DNA from: Salirhabdus salicampi
Lineage (GTDB): Bacteria; Bacillota; Bacilli; Bacillales; Alkalibacillaceae
Direction: 5' to 3'
Assembly (NCBI RefSeq): GCF_024259515.1
Contig: NZ_JANBWE010000001.1
Span: forward strand, 248,001-312,000
Length of the DNA stretch: 64,000 nt
Of this stretch, positions 7,813 through 15,022 are shown in pieces. The translations under genes and the position numbers were made by a program. The notes beneath the pieces are model-generated. The model was not told the DNA's origin. It did no database searches and saw only the letters and a list, made by a program, of their open reading frames with translations. The number at the start of each line of letters is the position of its first letter. Position 1 is the first letter of the stretch.

Positions 7813-8079
7813 ATGGGCGATGGGAAATTCTCAATCAAAAAACTGTTCGAGTATTACGACGAAGTATTAAGCTTACCCCATCGGGCAGAGGTAGCACGTG
7901 AGTTAAGAGACGAAGATGACTTATTTTTGCTTCTTTTATTTTCCGAAATGCTAGGTGTACCAAATCCTGCATTCTACTATACGTTAGAATTATATCCAGT
8001 TATATTAGAAAAATTTCACGATTGGCATTTACGAATGGGAATGGATAAGTCACCGTTAAACGGTATTCGTTGCTGTTAA
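7813..8079 (+). CDS. Small protein ending in Cys-Cys (cory-CC-star-like)
   Basis: 88 residues, start at the ATG at 7813 with GAAGGGGG 8 bases upstream, three bases after the preceding stop. Mostly helical and acidic ('LSLPHRAEVARELRDEDDLFLLLLFSEMLGVPNPAFYYTLELYPVILEKFHDWHLRMGM') and ending in 'NGIRCC'. The two C-terminal residues are its only cysteines. I recognise it as the type named cory-CC-star in annotation pipelines, small proteins found beside ArsA/Get3-like ATPases; no biochemical role is known to me. The exposed vicinal thiol and its tight coupling to a possible selenothiol protein and an ATPase suggest a redox or metal(loid)-handling relay (inference). Confidence 0.75.
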   Translation: MGDGKFSIKKLFEYYDEVLSLPHRAEVARELRDEDDLFLLLLFSEMLGVPNPAFYYTLELYPVILEKFHDWHLRMGMDKSPLNGIRCC

Positions 8080-8100
8080 TCGGATGATGAGGTGAAGCAT

Positions 8101-9048
8101 ATGACAAACATACTAGAAAAGAAAATTGTATTCGTAGGTGGAAAAGGTGGAGTTGGAAAATCGACTTCTGCTGCAGCATTAGCAATGGCATCTGCAAAGC
8201 AAGATAAAAAAACGTTACTTGTATCAACCGATCCAGCCCACAATGTTGGAGATATCTTTCATCAAGATATCGGAGGCAAGGTGAAAAAGATTCAACCGAA
8301 TTTATATGCTTTAGAAGTTGATCCAGAAATAGAAACGAAGAAATATATTAGTACCGTAAAAAGTAATTTGAAAGATATGGTTAAGTCTACGATGATGGAC
8401 GAAGTACACCGCCAACTTGATACGTTAACAACATCACCAGGAACGGAAGAGGCGGCTATGTTTGATACGTTAGTCTCCATTATTTTGTCGGAAAGTAAAC
8501 ATTTTGATTTGATTGTATTTGATACTGCTCCAACCGGACATACTGTTCGCCTTTTAAGTCTTCCTGAATTAATGGGAGTGTGGATGGACGGAATGTTAGA
8601 GCGGAGAAAAAAGATTAACGAAAATTACAGTCAACTGTTAAACGATGGTGAACCAGTTGATGATCCTATATTTGAAGTGTTACACGAAAGAAGAAGAAAG
8701 TTCGCGGAAGTGCGAGAGATCCTATTGGATGAAACGAAGACAGGTTTTATTTTTGTTTTAATCCCAGAACGTTTACCAATTGTGGAAACAGAGAAGGCGA
8801 TAAAACTAATGGCGAATCATGAATTGCATATTAAACATTTAATTGTGAATAAAATTATTCCGCAAAATGTAGATGGGGAATTTATGGAAAAGAGAAGGAT
8901 GCAAGAGCAAGACTATTTGAAACAAATTGATAATACGTTTATAGGACAAGAGATCTTAAAAATGCCATTGTTTGAGGAAGATATATCGAGTATTGAAAAG
9001 TTAGAAGTATTCTCTGAGCGCTTGAGAAGTTCTATGATTTCATATTAA
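8101..9048 (+). CDS. ArsA/Get3/TRC40-family ATPase
   Basis: 315 residues. The deviant Walker A 'GGKGGVGKST' (~13-22), switch I 'STDPAHNVGD' and switch II 'DTAPTGHTVRLL' are those of the ArsA/Get3 branch of SIMIBI ATPases. I choose ATG-8101, 7 bases after GAGGTG; the in-frame GTG at 8092 overlaps that site. It is a single ATPase domain, unlike the duplicated proteobacterial ArsA, and it contains no cysteine at all, so it lacks the As(III)/Sb(III)-binding thiols of arsenite pumps. No arsB, arsR or acr3 is nearby. It is therefore more likely a dimeric Get3-like ATPase acting with the two small proteins encoded immediately upstream than an arsenite pump subunit. Confidence 0.85.
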   Translation: MTNILEKKIVFVGGKGGVGKSTSAAALAMASAKQDKKTLLVSTDPAHNVGDIFHQDIGGKVKKIQPNLYALEVDPEIETKKYISTVKSNLKDMVKSTMMDEVHRQLDTLTTSPGTEEAAMFDTLVSIILSESKHFDLIVFDTAPTGHTVRLLSLPELMGVWMDGMLERRKKINENYSQLLNDGEPVDDPIFEVLHERRRKFAEVREILLDETKTGFIFVLIPERLPIVETEKAIKLMANHELHIKHLIVNKIIPQNVDGEFMEKRRMQEQDYLKQIDNTFIGQEILKMPLFEEDISSIEKLEVFSERLRSSMISY

Positions 9049-9117
9049 TATTTCTTGAGCTAGTCATCACGATTTATAAAATAGTACACGTAAAACAGAG
9101 TAAAGGGAGGAATCCTA

Positions 9118-10113
9118 TTGAACGCACTTATTCATCATGGACCGACGGGATTAAGAGGAGTCAAATATGGAAAAATAGATGATGGACAACCAGGGAAACA
9201 TGAAGTGAAAATAAAACTGAAAAGCGCTGGAATTAATCACCGTGACTTATTTGTCCCTAACCGAAGAACAGCTGAAGCCCAACCTTTAGTCCTCGGTTCT
9301 GACGGAGCAGGGGTAGTTGAAGAAGTGGGTGAAGAAGTTACGAATGTAAAGGTTGGCGATAAAGTAATCATTAACCCTGGAATTGGCTGGCGTAACAATA
9401 GTGATGCCCCACCGGAAGAGTTTGAGATATTAGGTTTCCCAGACCATGGGACATTTGCAGAGAACATTGTCATCAGGGCAGAGAATGTTGTACCAAAACC
9501 TTCATTTTTAACATGGGAAGAAGCGGGGGCATTACCGCTAGCGGCTTTAACTGCTTATCGTGTCTTGTTTTCAAGAGCAAACGCAAAAGCTGATCAGACG
9601 ATTTTTGTTCCGGGTATCGGGAGTGGGGTTGCGACCTTTTTATTGCAATTTGCAAAAGCAATCGGAGCTCGGGTTATTGTAACGAGTCGACAAGAAGCTA
9701 AACTGCAAAAAGCGAAAGAAATAGGTGCAGACCGTGTCATTCATACAAACGACAACTGGGAACAACAATTAGCTGATGAGACAATTGATATTGTCATAGA
9801 AAGTGTTGGTGCTGCCACATTTAATCGTTCCTTAAGCGTATTACGAAAAGGAGGAACAATGGTCACGTTTGGAGCATCAGCAGGAGACGAAGTACAATTA
9901 AATATCAGATCCTTTTTTTACGGCCAATACAGCTTATTAGGGTCCACAATGGGAAGTCATGAAGAGTTCCTTGATATGTTAAATTTCATTGACAAGCATG
10001 AGATTAAGCCGATAATTGATTCTGTTTATCCGCTTTCGAAAGCATTAGAATCACTAAAGTATCTTGATAAAGGTGAACAATTCGGGAAAATTGTACTAGA
10101 TCCTACGATATAA
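9118..10113 (+). CDS. Zinc-binding-dehydrogenase/quinone oxidoreductase-like protein (MDR superfamily)
   Basis: 331 residues from a TTG start preceded by GGGAGGA. The N-terminal GroES-like domain contains 'LKSAGINHRDLFVPNRR' and 'LGSDGAGVVEEVGEEVTNVKVGDKVIINPG'; the Rossmann half has 'FVPGIGSGVATFLLQFAKAIGARVIVTS'. The cysteines that bind the structural zinc in classical alcohol dehydrogenases are absent, placing it nearer the NADPH:quinone reductases (B. subtilis YogA-like). Substrate is unknown. It is convergent with the hemolysin III gene and shares a bidirectional terminator with it. Confidence 0.85.
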   Translation: MNALIHHGPTGLRGVKYGKIDDGQPGKHEVKIKLKSAGINHRDLFVPNRRTAEAQPLVLGSDGAGVVEEVGEEVTNVKVGDKVIINPGIGWRNNSDAPPEEFEILGFPDHGTFAENIVIRAENVVPKPSFLTWEEAGALPLAALTAYRVLFSRANAKADQTIFVPGIGSGVATFLLQFAKAIGARVIVTSRQEAKLQKAKEIGADRVIHTNDNWEQQLADETIDIVIESVGAATFNRSLSVLRKGGTMVTFGASAGDEVQLNIRSFFYGQYSLLGSTMGSHEEFLDMLNFIDKHEIKPIIDSVYPLSKALESLKYLDKGEQFGKIVLDPTI

Positions 10114-10140
10114 AAAACACTCCGACACGGAGTGTTTTTT
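10112..10140. terminator. Bidirectional terminator
   Basis: AAAAAACACTCC, loop GACAC, GGAGTGTTTTTT: symmetric A and T runs allow it to serve both convergent genes (9118 rightward and 10786 leftward). Confidence 0.9.
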
Positions 10141-10786
10141 ACATTGGAAGAATAAAAAGGTAAATCATAAAGAAGTGGGCAACTGATCCGGCCATAACAA
10201 ATAAATGGAAAATTTCGTGAAAGCCAAATTTATTAGGGAAAAAATCTAAAATCTTAAATGAATAAATTACACCACCAACAGTGTAAGCGAGACCGCCCAT
10301 AATCATTAACATAATGGCTGTTGTTGGTAAGTTGTGAATAAGTTGGCCGAAAGGGATAATAGCGACCCAACCTAGACCAATATAAAATATAGTGGAAATT
10401 TTCCTCGGAGCGTGAATGAACCAAACTTTTAGTAGAATACCAATAATCGCTAATATCCAAACCGCTAAGAGCATCACCCATCTCCACGCACTTTCTAAGC
10501 CGTAATAAAAAACAGGAGTATAAGAACCAGCAATAAAAATATAAATAGAGATGTGATCAATTTTTTTGAAGATTAATAGTTTTTTAGGGGAAATGGTAAC
10601 CCAGTGATAGATGGAACTCGCCCCATATAATAGGATTAAGCTAACTCCGTAAACGCACATGACTGTTAACTTAGAAGGTTCATTCCTTGATAGTACGATG
10701 AGGACAATCAACCCGACAATTCCAGCGATAAAGGTGATGAAATGGGTTAATGTGTTAATTGGTTCTCGCATAGTTAAATTCATCAT
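10139..10786 (-). CDS. Hemolysin III / PAQR-family membrane protein
   Basis: 215 residues with seven predicted membrane segments. The family motifs are visible: 'EPINTLTHFITFIAG' near the N-terminus, 'YGASSIYHW' in the second segment and 'HEIFHLFVMAGSVAHFFMIYL' at the C-terminus, which supply the conserved metal-binding His residues. AAGGAG lies 5 bases upstream of the ATG. Bacillus HlyIII was described as pore-forming, but the fold is shared with adiponectin receptors and a hydrolase role is equally possible. The gene is monocistronic. Confidence 0.85.
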   Translation of the reverse strand: MMNLTMREPINTLTHFITFIAGIVGLIVLIVLSRNEPSKLTVMCVYGVSLILLYGASSIYHWVTISPKKLLIFKKIDHISIYIFIAGSYTPVFYYGLESAWRWVMLLAVWILAIIGILLKVWFIHAPRKISTIFYIGLGWVAIIPFGQLIHNLPTTAIMLMIMGGLAYTVGGVIYSFKILDFFPNKFGFHEIFHLFVMAGSVAHFFMIYLFILPM

Positions 10787-11033
10787 TCACTCTCCTTATA
10801 GCTATTGCTACAATATGGTTAACACAAACCATACGGAACGGTAAAATAAGTATGGATGTCATTAAAAGTTATATAGAAAAGCTAATAAAGTCAATCAATT
10901 TTTCACTAATCTTATTTGTGGGGGGGGAAACTTTGAGTTTGCCTAGTCTCTTTTCTATATCCTCTTCTACCACAAAACAGTTTATTGTCTTGAAGTGGGA
11001 TTGTACTCAATTGTTCAAAAGGAGTGTCATGTG

Positions 11034-11840
11034 ATGAGGATTGTTTCCATATGTCCAAGTAATACGGAGATTGTACATTATTTAGGCTTAACGGACAAGT
11101 TAGTAGCTGTGGACGATTATTCAGATTGGCCAGAACAAGTCCAACATCTACCAAAAGTTGGTCCAGACTTAAATATTGATATAGAAAAGGTGGAACAGCT
11201 TAAGCCTGATCTCGTTATGGCTTCCTTAAGTGTTCCAGGTATGGAGAAGAATGTGCAGGCATTAAAGGAAAGGGGGATTCCTTATATTGTATTAAATCCG
11301 AACTCATTACAGGAGATTGGCGACGACATAATTACGGTAGGGAAGTATACAGGTACAGAGCCGAGAGCTCGTGCGGTAGCGAAGAAATATTTTGCGTTTC
11401 TCCATAAATATAAGCAGTATGCAGAAGGGATACAACGTCCCAAAAGTCTATATTGGGAGTGGTGGCCAAAACCAGTTTTCACCCCCGGAGGTCGAAATTG
11501 GTTAACAGAGGTTAGTATCCTTGCCGGTGGCAAAAATGTATTCGCTGACGTGAATCAAGCTAGTGTGCAAACAACGTGGCAAGATGTATACAATCGAAAA
11601 CCGGATTATATTTGTATGATTTGGGTAGGGGTTCAGACCGATAAGATGAATCCAGAACTTATGAAAAAACGTGAAGGCTGGAACTCTCTACATGCAATAA
11701 ATAAAGGGAACATACTTGTGTTGGACGAAGATTTATACTGTCGTCCATCTCCACGTTTGTTGCAAGGAATAAGTAAAATTTCTGCTTTATTACATCCGAA
11801 CATATTCCCGGTGTATACAGGTAAAGACCCGTTGTTATAG
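11034..11840 (+). CDS. BtuF-like periplasmic-binding-fold protein (cobalamin-binding type)
   Basis: 268 residues; 'MRIVSICPSNTEIVHYLGLTDKLVAVDDYSDWPEQV' is the characteristic start of the BtuF/helical-backbone metal receptor family, followed by 'VGPDLNIDIEKVEQLKPDLVMAS'. I start at ATG-11034 after AAAAGGAG. No signal peptide or lipobox is visible, which is unusual for a transport component but common for stand-alone members annotated as cobalamin-binding proteins in Bacillaceae. No permease or ATPase is adjacent and I find no cobalamin riboswitch upstream. The ligand is therefore uncertain: cobalamin, another chelate, or an intracellular role. Confidence 0.8.
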   Translation: MRIVSICPSNTEIVHYLGLTDKLVAVDDYSDWPEQVQHLPKVGPDLNIDIEKVEQLKPDLVMASLSVPGMEKNVQALKERGIPYIVLNPNSLQEIGDDIITVGKYTGTEPRARAVAKKYFAFLHKYKQYAEGIQRPKSLYWEWWPKPVFTPGGRNWLTEVSILAGGKNVFADVNQASVQTTWQDVYNRKPDYICMIWVGVQTDKMNPELMKKREGWNSLHAINKGNILVLDEDLYCRPSPRLLQGISKISALLHPNIFPVYTGKDPLL

Positions 11841-11963
11841 ATTCATAAAAAGCGGCGGTTAGTAATCTGTAAAATAATAAACTTTCATTATGAGTCTTCT
11901 CAAACGAGCGTAAATCTTATATAATAATATCAATTTTGTAATTGTGATTGGAAGGGTTTGTAA

Positions 11964-12701
11964 ATGGAAGCAAAATCGATCGATAATACGTATGCAGAGC
12001 CAACAATCCTTTCTGCTATAAGACAAGGTGCATTGGCAGGTTTTCCGCTGTTTCTTGGTTATTTGCCGATTGCAGTTACATATGGTGTGCTGGCATCCCA
12101 GTCTGGTTTAAGCTTATTGGAATTAACGTTAATGAGTGTTCTTGTGTTTGCCGGGGCTGCACAATTTATGGGAGCTAATATGATTGCAGGTGGTGCTTTA
12201 TTTCTTGAAGTTGTCATCGCAACATTTGTATTAAACTTCCGTCACTTTGTCATGAGCTTATCTTTCATGAACAAACTTCAGCCATTACCGTTTAAATGGA
12301 AGTTTTTCATGTCCTTCGGGTTAACCGATGAAACGTTTGCTGTTTCCACACTAAATTCCAGTGAAGCGAAAAAACCTTATGGCCATTATTACTATGCAAC
12401 ATTAATTCTCGTCTCTTATTTTGCATGGATTGGTGGTTCATTTCTAGGTGGAGTATTGGGAGAAATCATCCCAAACCAACTAAGTCAAAGTATGGGGATT
12501 GCTCTATACGCAATGTTTATCGGGTTACTAATACCATCAGTAAAAAAAGAATGGCGCGTCGGTTTCATTGCAATAGTCAGTATGCTCTTGAATTTTGCCC
12601 TTGTAAATGTGAATGTAAGTGACGGGTGGGCAATTGTCATTGCAACAGTTGTAGCAAGCTTTTTAGGTGTCTTTTGGTTAAAGGAGGAAAATAAACAATG
12701 A
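11964..12701 (+). CDS. azlC: AzlC-family branched-chain amino acid exporter, large subunit
   Basis: 245 residues with several membrane spans. The AzlC motif is clear ('GFPLFLGYLPIAVTYGVLASQSGL' and 'SVLVFAGAAQFMGANMIAGG', then 'NFRHFVMSLSF'). AzlC and AzlD together form a two-component exporter of branched-chain or related amino acids. The stop overlaps the azlD start (ATGA), so the two are translated together. There is no Lrp/AzlB regulator gene next to it, unlike in B. subtilis. Confidence 0.9.
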   Translation: MEAKSIDNTYAEPTILSAIRQGALAGFPLFLGYLPIAVTYGVLASQSGLSLLELTLMSVLVFAGAAQFMGANMIAGGALFLEVVIATFVLNFRHFVMSLSFMNKLQPLPFKWKFFMSFGLTDETFAVSTLNSSEAKKPYGHYYYATLILVSYFAWIGGSFLGGVLGEIIPNQLSQSMGIALYAMFIGLLIPSVKKEWRVGFIAIVSMLLNFALVNVNVSDGWAIVIATVVASFLGVFWLKEENKQ

Positions 12702-12991
12702 TAATGGCCATTATTATTGGGATGGCAGTTGTAACGATGGTTCCTCGCTTTATCCCAGCATTTATTGTAGGGAAAGTTTCATTTCCAAATTGGGTAAATC
12801 GATGGTTGAATGCGATTCCCTATGCAGCTTTAGGAGCGCTTATCTTCCCGGGAATCATGAACGTCATTCAAGATCAACCTTTTATTGGTTTAATTGGAGG
12901 AATTGTTGCGGTTTGTATCGCCTTTTTTGAGGTGAATGTCATTTTTTCTGTTTTAGGTGCAATTGTTACCGTCTATTTACTAACAATGTGA
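12698..12991 (+). CDS. azlD: AzlD-family amino acid exporter, small subunit
   Basis: 97 residues, three to four membrane segments; 'MAVVTMVPRFIPAFIVGKVSFPNWVNRWLNAIPYAALGALIFPGI' is typical of AzlD. It starts within the stop region of azlC and should assemble with it as the small subunit. No terminator follows directly; a mother-cell-type promoter for the next gene begins almost at once. Confidence 0.9.
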   Translation: MIMAIIIGMAVVTMVPRFIPAFIVGKVSFPNWVNRWLNAIPYAALGALIFPGIMNVIQDQPFIGLIGGIVAVCIAFFEVNVIFSVLGAIVTVYLLTM

Positions 12992-12998
12992 TGAATGT

Positions 12999-13026
12999 CA
13001 CCATTTTCCACCTCTTACATAGGCTA
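12999..13026 (+). promoter_or_regulatory. Sigma-K-like mother-cell promoter
   Basis: CACC (12999-13002) followed 15 bases later by CATAGGCTA (13018-13026). This matches the sigma-K pattern (mAC, ~16 bases, CATANNNTA) and lies about 32 bases upstream of the ATG at 13059. Confidence 0.55.
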
Positions 13027-13058
13027 TAATGAAGCCAAATAGAGGGGGATGTATCGCA

Positions 13059-13445
13059 ATGAACGCCCAAAACTTTCCTCAACAACCATTTGATCCATTT
13101 TATCAAATGTTTCAACCGCCGACAGGCGTTCCATATGGTCCACAGCAGCCAATGCAATTACCGTCTCCACCGACAGGCATGCCAGGACAAGGACTTGATT
13201 TTCCAGGCCAATTTGGTTCATTCGAAGGTGGAGGGCCCACAATACAAGCCGTGGATCCAGAATCCTTTTATGGATGTCTACGTAGAATCACTTTTGTTCG
13301 ATTAACCAACGGTAGCCGTTTCTGGTTTTACCCCGTTTTTATTGGAAGGAGATCTGTTGCAGGATACAGATGGAGCAGCCGTGTGCAAAGGTGGGTATAT
13401 ACAGGTTTTGATACGGAACTTGTTGAATCGTTCCAATGTTATTAA
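13059..13445 (+). CDS. Proline/glutamine-rich protein, probable spore-coat component
   Basis: 128 residues starting at ATG-13059 with AGAGGGGGA upstream; a longer frame from 13029 would translate it. Residues 1-65 are low-complexity (Pro, Gln, Gly, Phe, Met; 'PPTGVPYGPQQPMQLPSPPTGMPGQG'), and the C-terminal ~60 residues form an aromatic/Arg-rich module ('FYGCLRRITFVRLTNGSRFWFYPVFIGRRSVAGYRW') that I recall from uncharacterised Bacillus proteins, some mis-annotated as transporters. There are no membrane segments. The sigma-K-like promoter argues for expression in the mother cell late in sporulation. Function unproven. Confidence 0.7.
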   Translation: MNAQNFPQQPFDPFYQMFQPPTGVPYGPQQPMQLPSPPTGMPGQGLDFPGQFGSFEGGGPTIQAVDPESFYGCLRRITFVRLTNGSRFWFYPVFIGRRSVAGYRWSSRVQRWVYTGFDTELVESFQCY

Positions 13446-13480
13446 AAAGAGTCACTGCTGATGAGCAGTGACTCTTTTCT
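13446..13480 (+). terminator. Terminator after the putative coat gene
   Basis: AAAGAGTCACTGCT (13446-13459), loop GATG, AGCAGTGACTCTTT (13464-13477) followed by TCTTG: a 14-bp perfect stem. The A-run on the left side could also serve the leftward CDF gene. Confidence 0.85.
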
Positions 13481-13542
13481 TGTAATGAATCTAGATCACA
13501 ATAAACAGTATTTTTTCGTATCTAATAAGAGTTAGTTCAGTA

Positions 13543-14418
13543 TTATGTTTTCTTTTTGTAGGGTTCTATATGGATATGAGCATGTGTTACACCAAATTCA
13601 TTATCTAAGTAATCCTCGACATTATCGGAAATTTCATGGCTTTCTTCTACTGTCAAGCTTGGATTAACTAATATCGTTGCCTCAACTAAGATGTGCTTTC
13701 CATGTTTGCGTGCCTTAATATCTCGGACTTTTTTGACTCCTTGTACTTCCTGAATACTTCCTTTAATATTTGTTAACTCTTTTTGATCAAAACCATCTGT
13801 AAGAGTATGACTGGCATCCCTAAATATTTCAAAGGCTGTTTTACAAATAATCAGCCCAACAATTACCCCCGTAACAGGATCTAACCAGTACGCTCCAAAT
13901 TGTGCCCCAATAATACCCACAAATGCACCAAAACTAACTAAACAGTCCGATAAATTATCCTTTGACTGAGCATATAAAGAACTACTTTGAATTTTACGGG
14001 CGAGTTGAAGGTTATATCGATACACTCCGAGCATGACAAAAGCACTAGCAATAGCTGTATACGCTGTTAACATGGATGGCGTACTTGTTTCACCATTTAG
14101 TAATGTTGAAACTGTATTCCAGACAACTTCAATACCTACCGTAATCATGACAAATGCAGCAACTAATGAAGCGATCGATTCAGCCCTCGTGTGACCATAA
14201 TGATGATCACTATCAGGTGGTTTTCTCGAAATCTTGAGGCCAATTAATACGGCAACAGATGCGACGATGTCAGTGGCATTATTAAGACCATCTGCACGTA
14301 AAGCCTCCGAGTCTCCAATGTAAGCTACTATTAATTTTGCGGTAGCTAAGACTAAGTACGCTGTGATACTTAACCAAGCACCTTTTTCTCCGCGTTTCAA
14401 ATGTTCATTTTCGTTCAT
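13543..14418 (-). CDS. Cation diffusion facilitator, Mn2+-efflux type
   Basis: 291 residues, six membrane segments followed by a cytoplasmic domain (~205-291) with the family's metal-responsive beta-alpha-beta fold. In TM2 the site reads 'NNATD' and in TM5 'DNLSD', giving the N/D-D-D ligand set of Mn-type CDF proteins rather than the His-containing set of zinc exporters. This resembles B. subtilis MneP. GGAGGAAATGTTTA precedes the ATG at 14418. It is expected to export Mn2+ by proton antiport, complementing the Mn2+ importer at 0.9-3.5 kb. I found no MntR-like box directly upstream. Confidence 0.88.
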   Translation of the reverse strand: MNENEHLKRGEKGAWLSITAYLVLATAKLIVAYIGDSEALRADGLNNATDIVASVAVLIGLKISRKPPDSDHHYGHTRAESIASLVAAFVMITVGIEVVWNTVSTLLNGETSTPSMLTAYTAIASAFVMLGVYRYNLQLARKIQSSSLYAQSKDNLSDCLVSFGAFVGIIGAQFGAYWLDPVTGVIVGLIICKTAFEIFRDASHTLTDGFDQKELTNIKGSIQEVQGVKKVRDIKARKHGKHILVEATILVNPSLTVEESHEISDNVEDYLDNEFGVTHAHIHIEPYKKKT

Positions 14419-14694
14419 TAAACATTTCCTCCGTTATTTCACAATAGCAACATATAGCGTATCAAATTATATACAACGAAGTCCACAGTCAAAAGAAAAC
14501 AATTCGTTTTACATAGTCTTAACCCAATCTCATTTTGAAAAACATGAATATATTTTTATTATGGGGTCGTTGGGACGAAGGTTTAAGGGAGAAACAATTA
14601 TATTCATAATTAAGAAAATAAAAATATTCAGAATATATTGAAAAATAATCCGTTATCATTGATAATAGAAAAAAGGAGAGAAGGGGGAATTTTG

Positions 14695-14937
14695 ATGAAG
14701 AAACAAAAGTCCTCGTATTCTTTAATGAAATTTGGGCCGAGTTCACAAAAACGGTTCGTAGCAAGACGTGAAATATCTTATGAGTTGAAACTTTCAGCAA
14801 GATTAGTCCTTGATGAGTTAGTGTATAAGTGGAATAAGGTGTATTTTGAACAAAAGATGAATTATGCGTTAGATAATGGTGACAAGGCTGAGTTTATGAA
14901 GTGGGCAAAACTTTATGAACCATATACTTGGGAATAA
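14695..14937 (+). CDS. IDEAL-domain protein
   Basis: 80 residues from ATG-14695 after AGAAGGGGGAA. The C-terminal half ('SARLVLDELVYKWNKVYFEQKMNYALDNGDKAEFMKWAKLY') is an IDEAL domain, a short helical module found in Bacillales proteins such as YpiB, MecA-like adaptors and ComK-related regulators. The first 35 residues are basic and probably disordered. It is an adaptor-like protein of unknown partner, monocistronic and with its own terminator. Confidence 0.8.
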   Translation: MKKQKSSYSLMKFGPSSQKRFVARREISYELKLSARLVLDELVYKWNKVYFEQKMNYALDNGDKAEFMKWAKLYEPYTWE

Positions 14938-14939
14938 TT

Positions 14940-14968
14940 AACTGCCTAATTTAGGCAGTTTTTTTTGG
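14940..14968 (+). terminator. Terminator after the IDEAL gene
   Basis: AACTGCCT (14940-14947), loop AATTT, AGGCAGTT (14953-14960), then eight T. Confidence 0.9.
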
Positions 14969-15022
14969 TGAAGAGGATTTATTATGTTTCGTAAGGAATC
15001 TATAGTGGGGAGGTTTATAACA

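Noticed and set aside
8101-9048. Arsenite-resistance pump ATPase
   Set aside because: No cysteines for As(III) binding, only one ATPase domain, and no arsB, acr3, arsD or arsR in the neighbourhood.
10787-11033. Cobalamin riboswitch before the BtuF-like gene
   Set aside because: No B12-box or conserved GCCACTG-type segments are visible; the gap has no recognisable paired architecture.
10852-11034. Rightward 60-codon ORF before the BtuF-like gene
   Set aside because: No usable ribosome-binding site at its ATG, unusual composition, and it overlaps the next gene's start region; most likely chance.
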